From assembly GCA_964439415.1 (NCBI GenBank), contig CAYTOJ010000023.1, positions 1-20,644 on the forward strand: 20,644 nucleotides of DNA. Reading direction: 5' to 3'. The notes under the pieces were generated by a model, which did no database searches, had not been told where the DNA came from, and was given only the letters and a program-made list of their open reading frames with translations. The position numbers and the translations under genes were made by a program. Shown piece by piece: positions 1-7,800 of this stretch. Source of the stretch: CAYTOJ01 sp964439415. Its GTDB lineage: Bacteria; Pseudomonadota; Alphaproteobacteria; Rickettsiales; CAZAGG01. Each line of letters opens with the position of its first letter. Position 1 is the first letter of the stretch.

Positions 1-15
1 CGCCCCCGCGCTTTG

Positions 16-66
16 GTCATTGCTAAGAAAGAACGTGGGATACCCCACGTTCTTTTAAGCTATGAC
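16..66. repeat. Composite hairpin with terminator-like core
   Basis: A perfect 12-bp stem, AAAGAACGTGGG (28-39) against CCCACGTTCTTT (44-55), is extended outward by an imperfect stem whose base is GTCA (16-19) against TGAC (63-66). It lies downstream of flhB, whose transcript would run into it, and it has a T-rich tract on either strand, so it could end transcription in both directions. The layout of the base recurs at 16962-17012 with a different upper stem, which suggests a dispersed element rather than only a terminator. Confidence 0.6.
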
Positions 67-78
67 TCCCCCGCAGCG

Positions 79-123
79 CTTGCCGGAGGCAAGCTATATA
101 TTAATATAGCTGCTTCCAGCAGC
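79..123. repeat. Three back-to-back small hairpins
   Basis: Three short perfect inverted repeats follow each other with no gap: CTTGCC/GGCAAG (79-93), AGCTATAT/ATATAGCT (92-111) and GCTGC/GCAGC (109-123). The rest of 124-232 shows no gene. Neighbouring arms share bases, so the hairpins cannot all form at once. Function unknown; they may belong to the repeat family described elsewhere in the window. Confidence 0.4.
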
Positions 124-232
124 GCGCGCTCCCTTACGGTCGCAAGAAAACTCCAGTCTTGAAACGTGAGAGGTATATTCAAAAACCACTATTACCAAAT
201 AAAGCTTAATACATACAGATTATCTCTGTGAC

Positions 233-1297
233 TTATCTAGTCTTTCCTTTCAGTCTGTAGACAAAGCCTATAACCTCCGCCACGGCCTTGTAATGATCAG
301 CGGGGATTTCTCCGTCCAGATCCACCTGGTCATAAAGCGCCCTGGCCAGAAGCGGATTACTGACAATCGGCACTTCCGCCTTTTCCGCGATTTCCTTGAT
401 TTTGAGAGCTATCAGGTCAACACCCTTGGCCACCAGTTTTGGCGCACGCATGGATTCTGATTCGTACTTCAATGCAACCGCATAGTGGGTGGGGTTAGTG
501 ATAACCACATCAGCGTGCGGAACGTTCGCCATCATGCGCTTGCGGGCACGCTGCATACGAATCTGCTTCAGTTTACCCTTTATGTGCGGGTCGCCCTCCA
601 TCTGGCGGTATTCTTCCTTTACTTCCTCCCTGGTCATACGCATGGATTTCAGAAAAGCGTACCGCTGATAGAAATAATCCAGCAGGGCAAGCACAAACAT
701 AACCAGGCAAACCGCTATAGTTGCGCGGCCTGTCAGGTAGAATGAAAGCTCCGCCGCATCCATCAAACTCATCATGGGCAGGGACTCAATCCTGCTCATA
801 TGCGGAGATACCGCCATATAGCAGGCAATGCCGCAGATAGCCATTTTAACCAAGCTTTTTAAAAACTCTACCAGCGAACGGCTGGAGAATAATCTGTTAA
901 AGCCTTTAAGGGGCGATATCCGCTCAAGGTTAAATTTTATCGGCTCACCGGAGAAATTAAAACGGGTTTGCGCGAAACCACCAATCAGCAGGGCAACAAA
1001 GGTAACCAGCATGGGAATCAGTGCGGCCTTATACGCCTCACCCGGATTTACATTCGGAAACATACTGCTAATGCTTACCTGATAGGTATGGGCGTATTTA
1101 ATGGTTCTGCCGATACCATTGCCTAAATCCCGCACGGATTCTTTAAAGTGCCAGAACAGAAGCAGTGCGAAGGTAAAGAAAATTATAAAATTCATTACCT
1201 CCCTGGAAAAGACAATCTGGCCTTTCCTGGCCGCCTCCTGCAGGCGGTGTTGCGTGGGCTGTTCGGTTTTCTGAGATTCTTCAGAATCCTGCGACAT
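233..1297 (-). CDS. flhB: Flagellar biosynthesis protein FlhB
   Basis: FlhB is an inner-membrane component of the flagellar type III export gate and switches substrate class from rod/hook to filament proteins by autocleavage. The 354-residue product has the usual length. It opens with a hydrophilic stretch rich in E, Q and K (TEQPT), followed by four hydrophobic segments. The cytoplasmic C-terminal domain carries the autocleavage motif NPTH in the context VVITNPTHYAVALKYE. The start is the ATG at 1295-1297; no strong ribosome binding site is visible. No other flagellar structural gene is in the window, but cheY and cheZ are divergent across 128 bp, consistent with motility. The type III secretion paralogue (YscU/SctU) is the alternative, less likely given the chemotaxis neighbours. 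Confidence 0.93.
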   Translation of the reverse strand: MSQDSEESQKTEQPTQHRLQEAARKGQIVFSREVMNFIIFFTFALLLFWHFKESVRDLGNGIGRTIKYAHTYQVSISSMFPNVNPGEAYKAALIPMLVTFVALLIGGFAQTRFNFSGEPIKFNLERISPLKGFNRLFSSRSLVEFLKSLVKMAICGIACYMAVSPHMSRIESLPMMSLMDAAELSFYLTGRATIAVCLVMFVLALLDYFYQRYAFLKSMRMTREEVKEEYRQMEGDPHIKGKLKQIRMQRARKRMMANVPHADVVITNPTHYAVALKYESESMRAPKLVAKGVDLIALKIKEIAEKAEVPIVSNPLLARALYDQVDLDGEIPADHYKAVAEVIGFVYRLKGKTR

Positions 1298-1407
1298 AGT
1301 TTTCTAACCCAGCAGCTTGATTGAGGATTAAAGTTTTTAATAAAAGAATATAGGCTAAATTTACCTAAATTTAATGGCGATTCTATAGATTATATCCTTA
1401 AATCCTG

Positions 1408-1413
1408 TATAAT
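1408..1413 (+). promoter_or_regulatory. Candidate -10 element of the cheY-cheZ operon
   Basis: A perfect TATAAT lies 12 bases before the cheY ATG. No good -35 hexamer is found at 16-18 bp upstream. The short distance implies a very short leader. Moderate to low confidence. Confidence 0.35.
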
Positions 1414-1425
1414 TGGTATTGTGGA

Positions 1426-1809
1426 ATGGTTGACAAGAATATCGCCATATTAATTGTGGAAGATAACACCACAATGCGCCGGATAGAGTATAATCTGGTC
1501 AAGCAGCTTGGCTTCAATAATATCACGGAAGCAAGTGATGGAACGGATGCGCTGGTGAAGCTGCGTGAGAAGAAAATCGATTTTATTCTCTCTGACTGGC
1601 ATATGGAGCCAATGACAGGGCTGGAGCTGCTTAAGAATGTGCGCTCTGACCCACAGCTTAAACACATTCCCTTTATTATGGTTACTGCAGAAAGTAAAAC
1701 CGAGAATATAATAGTGGCCAAGCAGAGCGGCGTTAGTAATTATATTATCAAACCTTTCAGTGCAGAGGCTTTGAAAGCGAAAATGATAAGCATTCTGGGG
1801 CCATTCTAA
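1426..1809 (+). CDS. cheY: Chemotaxis response regulator CheY
   Basis: A stand-alone receiver domain of 127 residues, the normal CheY size. All key residues fall at the Escherichia coli CheY positions: acidic pair E12/D13, phospho-acceptor D57 (ILSDWHM), T87 (VTAES), Y106 and K109 (IIKPF). CheY-P binds the flagellar switch to change motor rotation. There is no output domain. The gene is followed after 18 bp by cheZ, which encodes the matching phosphatase, so the two form a signal-termination unit. Confidence is high because the cheZ link separates it from generic single-domain regulators. Confidence 0.93.
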   Translation: MVDKNIAILIVEDNTTMRRIEYNLVKQLGFNNITEASDGTDALVKLREKKIDFILSDWHMEPMTGLELLKNVRSDPQLKHIPFIMVTAESKTENIIVAKQSGVSNYIIKPFSAEALKAKMISILGPF

Positions 1810-1827
1810 TAATAATAGGGAGCAAAT

Positions 1828-2358
1828 ATGAAAGCAAAATCCGTTAAGGATGATGCGCTGAAAAACGAAGTAACCCAGCTTTCGAAGTTTATCCAGCAAG
1901 CCAGGGATGAGATATTCAGTGCAGGTGAGGGTGGTGCGGGGCAAGCCTCAGGTGAAGCGGCGCAGCATCTGGATGCGGTTATAAAAGCAACTGAAGCAGC
2001 CAGCCACGCCATAATGGATGCTGCTGATTCTATTCAGCAGGTTGCGGATTCACTGACCGTAGAGGCAAAAGATAATATCACCAGGGAAGTTACAAAAATC
2101 TACGAGGCCTGTAATTTCCAGGATTTAACCGGACAGCGGCTTAACAAGGTAATGAAAACCCTTGGTGAGGTTGACAGGCGAATCAGCCGCATAACTCAAT
2201 TATTCGGCGCATCTGCCACACCCGTAGCTGCTGATAATCCGGGTGATAATGTAGTTGACCTGCATGATGAGAGAAAACTGCTCAACGGCCCGCAGCTACC
2301 CGGCCAGGCTCCATCACAAAGCGATGTTGATGCTCTCTTTTCCTCGCTCAAACCATAA
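1828..2358 (+). CDS. cheZ: CheY-phosphate phosphatase CheZ
   Basis: CheZ speeds dephosphorylation of CheY-P. The 176-residue protein is mostly helical. It carries the active-site motif FQDLTGQ at about residues 97-103; D99 and Q103 correspond to E. coli D143 and Q147. It ends in the short CheY-tethering helix (QSDVDALFSSLKP), separated from the four-helix part by a flexible Pro/Gly/Asp-rich linker at about 130-162. The N-terminal part is shorter than in gammaproteobacterial CheZ. A ribosome binding site (AGGGAG) precedes the ATG by a few bases. Directly downstream of cheY. Confidence 0.9.
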   Translation: MKAKSVKDDALKNEVTQLSKFIQQARDEIFSAGEGGAGQASGEAAQHLDAVIKATEAASHAIMDAADSIQQVADSLTVEAKDNITREVTKIYEACNFQDLTGQRLNKVMKTLGEVDRRISRITQLFGASATPVAADNPGDNVVDLHDERKLLNGPQLPGQAPSQSDVDALFSSLKP

Positions 2359-2364
2359 ATCACA

Positions 2365-2808
2365 ATGAACAGCGAGCAGGACAATCGCTACCACGAAAAG
2401 CTGCGCAATTACTGGAATCTGCTGAAGGGGGAGCGCCCATATCCCACCGAGGCAGAGATTAATATTGATGATATCGCGGAAATCTGGCCACATTGCTTTT
2501 TAATCAGTATAGACGATGTAACCCGCAGGCTGGGCTACCGCTACAGCTACCTGGGTGATTCGCTGATAGAAGCCTTTGGGGAGTCCGGCAGTGGTGATGC
2601 AGCCAGCCAGCTTCTTGCTACCGGAGAAATGCCTATGGTAAAAAGCTTTAACGAGGTATCTGTAAGCAGAGCGCCGATAACTGATGAATCGGAATTTGTG
2701 AACCTGAAAAACATCAGGATTAAATACCGCACATCCTTACTACCCTTAGGTGAGAATGCGGAGCAGATTTCACATATATTAGGATGCATGAGATGGAAAG
2801 AATGCTGA
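2365..2808 (+). CDS. PAS domain protein (PAS_5-like)
   Basis: A 147-residue protein starting 6 bp after cheZ, probably in the same operon. The N-terminus (YWNLLKGERPYPTEAEIN) and the following PHCFLISID / YRYSYLGDSLIEAFG pattern match the small alphaproteobacterial PAS family (PAS_5, DUF1488-era naming uncertain), which consists of a single PAS fold without an output domain. Ligand and partner are unknown; the position next to cheY-cheZ suggests a sensory link, which is inference. Its TGA stop (2806-2808) overlaps an ATG at 2802 of the next gene in the arrangement ATGCTGA, typical of translational coupling. Confidence 0.7.
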   Translation: MNSEQDNRYHEKLRNYWNLLKGERPYPTEAEINIDDIAEIWPHCFLISIDDVTRRLGYRYSYLGDSLIEAFGESGSGDAASQLLATGEMPMVKSFNEVSVSRAPITDESEFVNLKNIRIKYRTSLLPLGENAEQISHILGCMRWKEC

Positions 2809-3603
2809 AGCCAGAAACCAGAAACCAGAAGCCAGAAAAAGGTTGACGGGCAAGTAGAGTCTGTTAAGGGCAAAAATGCTGGTTTTACGCTGGTTGAGCT
2901 TTCAATTGTTCTGGTGATTATTGGCCTGCTGGTGGGGGGAATATTGGCCGGGGCGGATTTAATCCGCGCCGCTAAAGTCGGTAAAATCATCAGTGAGCGG
3001 GAACAGATAATGACCGCTATCAACACCTTCTACCTTAAATATAACTGCATTCCAGGGGATTGCTATAACATCTCCACCTATCTCTCCGGCGAGACCAATG
3101 GCGACGGGGATGAAGTGTTGGATTATGCCTCGGCTGTGAATGGCCCGGCGGAGATATATGCGGCATGGAAACAAATGTCTGCGGCGGGAGTTTATCCCGG
3201 TAGTTTTACAGGACTGAACGGCCCCAGTAATGCAGCTAATCATTCGGTGATTGGCACTAATGTGCCAGGCTCAAAAGCTATCACTAAATCCGGGTATAGC
3301 TTTCTAAATTATGGTACTTTATCCTCACACGCATATCATTATAACGGCATATATAATAATTTTATATGGTTTGGTAAGGATTCCGTTGCAACAGATGCAC
3401 CTGCGTTGAAGCCAGCGGATGCTTTTAATATTGATAAGAAGGTTGACGATGGAATCCCTGGTACCGGAAAAATTAAAGCAATGGCAGGCAGCCCCGGCAG
3501 TTGCTCAACTTCCGGAAGTTCTTTGACGGCTCCATCATCATCTGCCTATTACATCACCAATGACAGCATCGCCTGTGCGCTGGGTTTTATGCTTGATTAT
3601 TAA
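2802..3603 (+). CDS. Prepilin-type N-terminal methylation protein, start region out of frame
   Basis: From 2881 the frame encodes a classic type IV prepilin/pseudopilin signal, G|FTLVELSIVLVIIGLLVGG, with E5 of the mature protein present. A soluble domain of about 215 residues follows, with a NTFYLKYNCIPGDCYN segment and a GDGDE stretch like those of pilin-like proteins in Alphaproteobacteria. Such proteins are processed by PilD and build type IV or type II secretion pseudopili. No ATG, GTG or TTG exists in this frame between the preceding stop at 2808 and the signal. The best start, ATG 2802 (overlapping the PAS stop), is in another frame and ends at TGA 2844. Four heptanucleotide copies at 2811-2838 lie between; removal of one copy would join that ATG to the prepilin frame. 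The gene is thus off, phase-variable or mis-assembled as given. The reading frame is otherwise intact to TAA at 3601-3603. Confidence 0.75.
2811..2838 (+). repeat. Heptanucleotide tandem repeat (CCAGAAR)x4
   Basis: Copies lie at 2811-2817, 2818-2824, 2825-2831 and 2832-2838. Three read CCAGAAA and one CCAGAAG. The unit length is not a multiple of three, so each gain or loss shifts the reading frame of the downstream prepilin gene. Confidence 0.85.
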
Positions 3604-3628
3604 AAAACTCTCAGCTGACAATGGAACA

Positions 3629-4030
3629 ATGCTCAGCAAAAGAATAATAAACGCCAGCGCGGTTTCCATCAACGGGCTTGGGTTTCTGATATTGGGAAGA
3701 AGCGGGTCGGGTAAGTCAGAACTGGCTTTAGGGCTGATTAAATCCGGCGCGAAGCTTATAGCTGATGATAGAGTTGTAATTACATCGTCTGAATTATCCC
3801 CAAAACACTTGAAGAGTGTTTTAGGGTATATTGTTTATATGTTTGCGCATGGCCGCCCCACCAGCCCCATGCGCTGCTATCCGGAGATACTCTTAAAACC
3901 TCACCCGGAAATACATGGATTATTACACAGCAGGCAGCATGGGTTTTTATGCTATGACGCAGTAGAAGCGCCGCTTGCCGGAGTTATCTTCATTTATAAG
4001 CCTAAGGCGTTTTTATGGATGTTGCCATGA
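3629..4030 (+). CDS. hprK: Short HPr kinase/phosphorylase with palindromic insert
   Basis: HPr kinase/phosphorylase modifies the HPr phosphocarrier of nitrogen- or sugar-related PTS systems. This is the short, catalytic-domain-only type found in Alphaproteobacteria. The Walker A motif GRSGSGKS is at residues 23-30 and the conserved ADDRV at 45-49. The chosen ATG at 3629 gives 134 residues and the usual N-terminus (INASAVSINGLGFLILG). Residues about 56-84 do not match the family and are encoded by a palindromic element (see 3794-3880); the family pattern resumes at ILLKPHPEIHGLLHSRQHG and VEAPLAGVIFI. The gene lies just after the prepilin gene and not beside ptsI, rapZ or a chvG-type kinase gene, its usual alphaproteobacterial setting. 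Whether the product is active with the insert is unknown. Confidence 0.75.
   Translation: MLSKRIINASAVSINGLGFLILGRSGSGKSELALGLIKSGAKLIADDRVVITSSELSPKHLKSVLGYIVYMFAHGRPTSPMRCYPEILLKPHPEIHGLLHSRQHGFLCYDAVEAPLAGVIFIYKPKAFLWMLP
3794..3880 (+). repeat. Composite palindromic element inside hprK
   Basis: Two hairpins are joined by an AT-rich spacer: CCCAAAACACT/AGTGTTTTAGGG at about 3799-3826, and GCGCATGG/CCATGCGC at 3845-3874 with a 14-nt loop region. The second hairpin is nearly identical to 9047-9076 between cas1 and cas2. The first matches the 8997-9033 hairpin in layout and around its tip (CACTTSAAGAGTG). The whole is read in frame and adds about 29 codons to hprK. Confidence 0.75.
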
Positions 4031-4068
4031 ATCAAATTTCGTTTATTTTTAGCAGTCCATAATCTTCA

Positions 4069-4075
4069 AGGAGGA
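4069..4075 (+). promoter_or_regulatory. Strong ribosome binding site of the rhodanese gene
   Basis: AAGGAGG lies five bases before the ATG at 4081. It is the strongest Shine-Dalgarno in the window and fixes the start. Confidence 0.8.
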
Positions 4076-4080
4076 AACAT

Positions 4081-4554
4081 ATGAACAGGATTATTACCAT
4101 AGCAGCAACAGCCGCGCTTATCAGTGCGTTCAGCGGCAGTTTTGTGCAGGCAAAAACTGAAGAGGCAAAAGTGCCGGAAACTAAAAAAGAATCCGCTAAA
4201 GAACAGAAGCACTATACTGAAATAACTTCTGATGCCCTTAAAACAATGCTGGATGCAGAGAAGGAAAGCAAAAAAGGTGAACTGGTGCTGATAGATGCGC
4301 GGGATGAAAAATCCTTCAAGGAAGGGCATATAGAATCCGCGATTAACATGAGGCCGGATGCCGTAAACAAGGAAAGCCTGGCAAAGCTTGCCAAGTCAAT
4401 GGATGCGAAACTGGTGTTCTACTGCGCTAACGTGGAATGCCCCGCCAGCAGCAAGGCCGCCAATAAAGCCGCTGAGCTTGGATACAAAAATATCTACAAA
4501 TTCACCGGTGGAATCGCCGCCTGGAAAACCAGCGGCTACGAAGTAAAATCGTAA
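4081..4554 (+). CDS. Secreted rhodanese-like domain protein
   Basis: The 157-residue protein starts with a signal peptide (MNRIITIAATAALISAFSG, cleavage probably after VQA at about 24) and a charged linker. A single rhodanese domain follows: LVLIDARDEKSFKEGHI and the AINMRP segment, then the active-site loop VFYCANVECPASSKAA, and the closing GGIAAWKTSGYEV. The cysteine of YCANVEC is the expected sulfur carrier, so it is probably a periplasmic sulfurtransferase or a redox/phosphate-related rhodanese; the substrate is unknown. The loop contains a second cysteine three residues after the first in the CxxxC style found in periplasmic rhodaneses. Transcription probably ends at the hairpin 4655-4676. 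Confidence 0.85.
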   Translation: MNRIITIAATAALISAFSGSFVQAKTEEAKVPETKKESAKEQKHYTEITSDALKTMLDAEKESKKGELVLIDARDEKSFKEGHIESAINMRPDAVNKESLAKLAKSMDAKLVFYCANVECPASSKAANKAAELGYKNIYKFTGGIAAWKTSGYEVKS

Positions 4555-4559
4555 GCCTT

Positions 4560-4600
4560 CTCTCCATACCCCCCTCCCAAGCGGGGGGGGGTAGTGAGAG
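4560..4600. repeat. C/G-tract hairpin downstream of the rhodanese gene
   Basis: CTCTC (4560-4564) and TACCCCCC (4567-4574) pair with a run of nine G followed by TA (4583-4593) and GAGAG (4596-4600). This gives a long hairpin with homopolymeric arms, immediately after the rhodanese stop. Tract length may be unstable or mis-called. It may be a terminator or a dispersed repeat. Confidence 0.5.
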
Positions 4601-4647
4601 CTGAGTGTATATACCGAACAATTCTTCAAGTATTCTGGGCGTATATA

Positions 4648-4761
4648 ATAAGAAAGCAGGCCGGAGCCTGCTTTTTGTTCATTTGGTGCACTTAAAGTGC
4701 TTATTAACGGATGGACACCATCTCCCAATAGCCCCTAAACCGACAATATTTACATTCCACT
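4648..4761 (-). ncRNA. tracrRNA of the type II-C system
   Basis: Reading the minus strand, the order is an anti-repeat (4739-4704), a small hairpin GCACT/AGTGC (about 4701-4689), a linker and the GC-rich terminator hairpin 4672-4655. The anti-repeat contains an 18-nt stretch, ATTGGGAGATGGTGTCCA (4729-4712), exactly complementary to the crRNA repeat. In a 36-position gapless comparison 27 positions match and two more can pair G-U. The strand is opposite to cas9 and correct for pairing with crRNA read from the array minus strand. A promoter lies at 4768-4796. Predicted length is about 110 nt; both ends are inferred. Confidence 0.85.
4655..4676. terminator. Bidirectional intrinsic terminator (rhodanese + / tracrRNA -)
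   Basis: AGCAGGC (4655-4661) pairs with GCCTGCT (4666-4672) around a CGGA loop. On the plus strand it runs into TTTTTG, ending the rhodanese transcript. On the minus strand it runs into TTTCTTATT and would form the 3' end of tracrRNA. A single hairpin therefore serves two converging transcripts. Confidence 0.8.
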
Positions 4762-4775
4762 AGTGATTGTATAGT
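4749..4775 (+). promoter_or_regulatory. cas9 promoter candidate
   Basis: TTTACA (4749-4754) and TATAGT (4770-4775) are each one base off consensus, but with a short 15-bp spacer. A start near 4782 would give a leader of about 30 nt before the cas9 ATG at 4815. Confidence 0.45.
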
Positions 4776-4796
4776 TTTCCCTGAAATAATAATCAA
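4768..4796 (-). promoter_or_regulatory. tracrRNA promoter
   Basis: On the minus strand TTGATT (4796-4791) and TATACA (4773-4768) are separated by 17 bp. The predicted start is near 4761, about 20 nt before the anti-repeat. Its -10 overlaps the plus-strand -10 proposed for cas9. Confidence 0.5.
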
Positions 4797-4814
4797 GAAA
4801 AAATGGGAGGATTT

Positions 4815-7800
4815 ATGAAATGGCGGCTTGGGCTGGATGTTGGAACAAACTCCATAGGGTGGTGCGCATTAAGGCTTGATAAGCATAATGAACCTGCCAG
4901 TTTTATAGACTGGGGGGTGCGAATATTTGATGATGGGCGGGATGAAAAGACAAACGAATCATCAGCCGTTGAAAGAAGGAATGCGCGGGGAATGCGCAGG
5001 CGTGGTGACCGCAGGATAATCCGCAGAAAAGCGCTTTTACGAACGCTGAAAATTTATGGGCTACTGCCGCAGGATGAAAAAACGTGCAAAGAGGAAATAG
5101 AAAAACTGAACCCGCTGGAGCTTCGTTTCAAGGCTTTGGATAACAAGCTTGAACTTTACGAGATTGGCCGCGCATTGTTCCATCTGCAACAAAGGCGCGG
5201 GTTTAAAAGCAATAGAAAAGAGGGCGGCAAAAAAGAAGCTGAGGATGGCATTACAAAAGAAGCGGCAAAGAAACTTGCCGCAAGCATGGCAGCGGAAAAA
5301 TCCAGAACACTTGGTGAATTTCTCTACAAAAGGAACTCGCAGGCAAAAATCTCCACCAGGTTTAACAAGCGCATGGAAGGCAGTAAGGAGGTTTACGACC
5401 TCTACCCAACCAGGCAGATGGTGGAAGATGAGTTCGATACTATTTGGGCAAGCCAGAGCAAATATTACCCTAGTTTCCTAACTGAGGAGGCAAAAAAGAA
5501 AATACGGCATATTATAATTGACCAGCGCAGGCTGAAACCGCAGCCCAAAGGCAAATGCCTGCTGATGCCGGAAGAAGACCGCATGGCATGGGCGATGCCA
5601 TCGGCGCAGAAATTCAGGATTCTGAAGGAAGTAAATAACATCAGAATTATCTCACCCGACAGCAACGGCTTTACAAGATTTCTACATCAGCATGAGCGGG
5701 ACATTGTAACAACGGAACTGATGAAGCAGGGTTCGGTTTCCTTCAGTTCCATCAGGAAGAAACTGAATATTCCTGCAACTTCAAGAATAAATCTGGAGAT
5801 CACCAGGGATAAACTGCAAGGCGATTTAACCGCCGCAGTCATGCGCAGGGAAAACAACTTCGGCAAGCAGTGGGATGAATTTGCGCTGGCAAAGCAGGAT
5901 GAAATCATCAGCCATATAATTGATGATAATCTGGAAGATGATGAAGTTGTGGAGTGGCTGATATATAATCATGGCATTCCGCCGGAACAGGCAAAGAGTA
6001 TATCGGAAGCAAGGCTGCCTTCTGAATACTGCCGCTATGGAAGCACTGTAATAAACGCTATCATACCGCTTATGGAAGGGGTAAATGGGGAGGATGGCCT
6101 GCTGGAGGATAAGGCGATAAAAACAGCAGGTGCGCAATATGGTTGGCATCACAGCAGGCTGTACACCGGCGAGCTTTTTGAACAGCTACCATACTACGGC
6201 AGGGTTCTTGAGCAGCATGTAGTGAAAAATCCTAAATCCACCGATGAAATGGTGCGCCAGTATGGCCGTGTAAGCAACCCCACAGTTCACATAGTGTTAA
6301 ACCAGATAAGAAAACTGGTGAACGCGCTTGCACTGCGTTTTGGCACAATGCCTGAGCAGATTGTGCTGGAGATTGTGCGCGACCTGAAACATGGCGCAAA
6401 AGAGACTGCATCAATCAACCGCGAGATACTGAAAAACACCAAAGCTAATGAGAAAAGGAAGGAAGAGATTGAAAAGCACGGCCTGGCTTCAACACCCGGA
6501 TACTTACTGAAAATGAAACTCTGGGAGGAACTTGCAACTGACCCTGAGCAAAGAAAATGCCCCTATACCGGAAAAACAATAAACATAACGCAACTGCTTA
6601 GTGATGAAGTGGAAGTTGAGCACATTCTGCCATATTCAAAAACGCTTGATAATACTAACGCCAACCTCACGGTTTCTTACCGCTGGGCAAACCGTATAAA
6701 GGGAAATGAATCACCTTTTGAAGGGTTTAAAAACAACAAGCATGGAATTGACTATAATGAAATATGGGAAAGGGTGCAGGGAAACCTGAAAGCTTACCCG
6801 GATAAATGGAAAGGCAAAGCCTGGAGGTTTTCAGAAAACGCGATGCAGGCGTTTGAGGAAAAGGCGCAGAAAATAATTATAAAATCCACACTTGATGGCT
6901 CCACAACTGAGGTGGATACACACCTTGAAGGTTTTGCCGCACGCCAGCTTAACGATACCAGCTATATTGCGAAACTGGCGCGTAAGTACCTTTCATACTG
7001 CAATGGTGAAAACAATGTTCATGTAACGCTTGGCGCACTTACAGGACTGCTCAGGAAATCATGGGGGCTGAATGCCTTGATTGCCGAGGATGAAAAGGTA
7101 AATGCGAAAAACCGTACCGACCACCGTCACCACGCAATAGACGCTTTTGTAATAGCCAATACCAGCCGCTCAATGGTGCAGAAAATATCCAGAGCATCAG
7201 CGCGGATAGAAGAATACCGCAAGCACGATACTTTAAGGAAAATGTCCGATGAACTGGATAAACCCTGGGATGGTTTTGAATGGCAACAGATGAAAGCGCA
7301 CTGTGACGCTATCACTATTTCCTACAAGCCGGATCATGGCTCCACTGCTAACGGTTCCACTACCGGATGCCTGCATAAGGAAACCGTTTACGGCCTGACT
7401 GATGAGAAGCCTGAAAGCAAAGGCAATCTGGTTTTTGTTATCCGCGTTCCGCTTGAGTCCTTAAAGAACAGAAAGGAAATCGAGTTGATAAGGGATAAGG
7501 CATTAAGGGCGGATATTCTGGAGTTTGTCGGAGAAGCCTCTGATAAAGAAATTAAAGCGGTATTGCTGAGGTACAGCGAAAAAACAGGCGTAAAGCGTGT
7601 GCGCATACTGGATGAACGAACGGCCAACACCATGATTCCGGTAAAAAACAAGCAGGGCGTGCCGTATAAATGGATGATGGGCGGCAGCAATCACCGTGCG
7701 GAAATATACCAGCTAACGGATGGTAAAAACGCAGGTAAATGGCAGGTGGAGGTTATTTCAACCTTCAATGCCAACCAGAAAGGTTTTGTGCCAAAGTGGC

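Noticed and set aside
3560..3628. Upstream start for hprK giving 156 residues
   Set aside because: It would lie within the prepilin 3' end and add residues that the family lacks; ATG 3629 gives the standard N-terminus.
4396..4728. 110-residue minus-strand open frame over the rhodanese 3' end and tracrRNA
   Set aside because: It crosses the C/G hairpin, two terminators and the anti-repeat, and overlaps a well-supported gene.
4704..4739. A lone degenerate CRISPR repeat upstream of cas9
   Set aside because: Followed on the minus strand by a hairpin and terminator and preceded by a promoter, it is better explained as the tracrRNA anti-repeat.
4803..4817. Upstream ATG at 4803 as the cas9 start
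   Set aside because: It overlaps the GGGAGG ribosome binding site that is well placed for ATG 4815, and the Cas9 family starts right before the RuvC-I strand.
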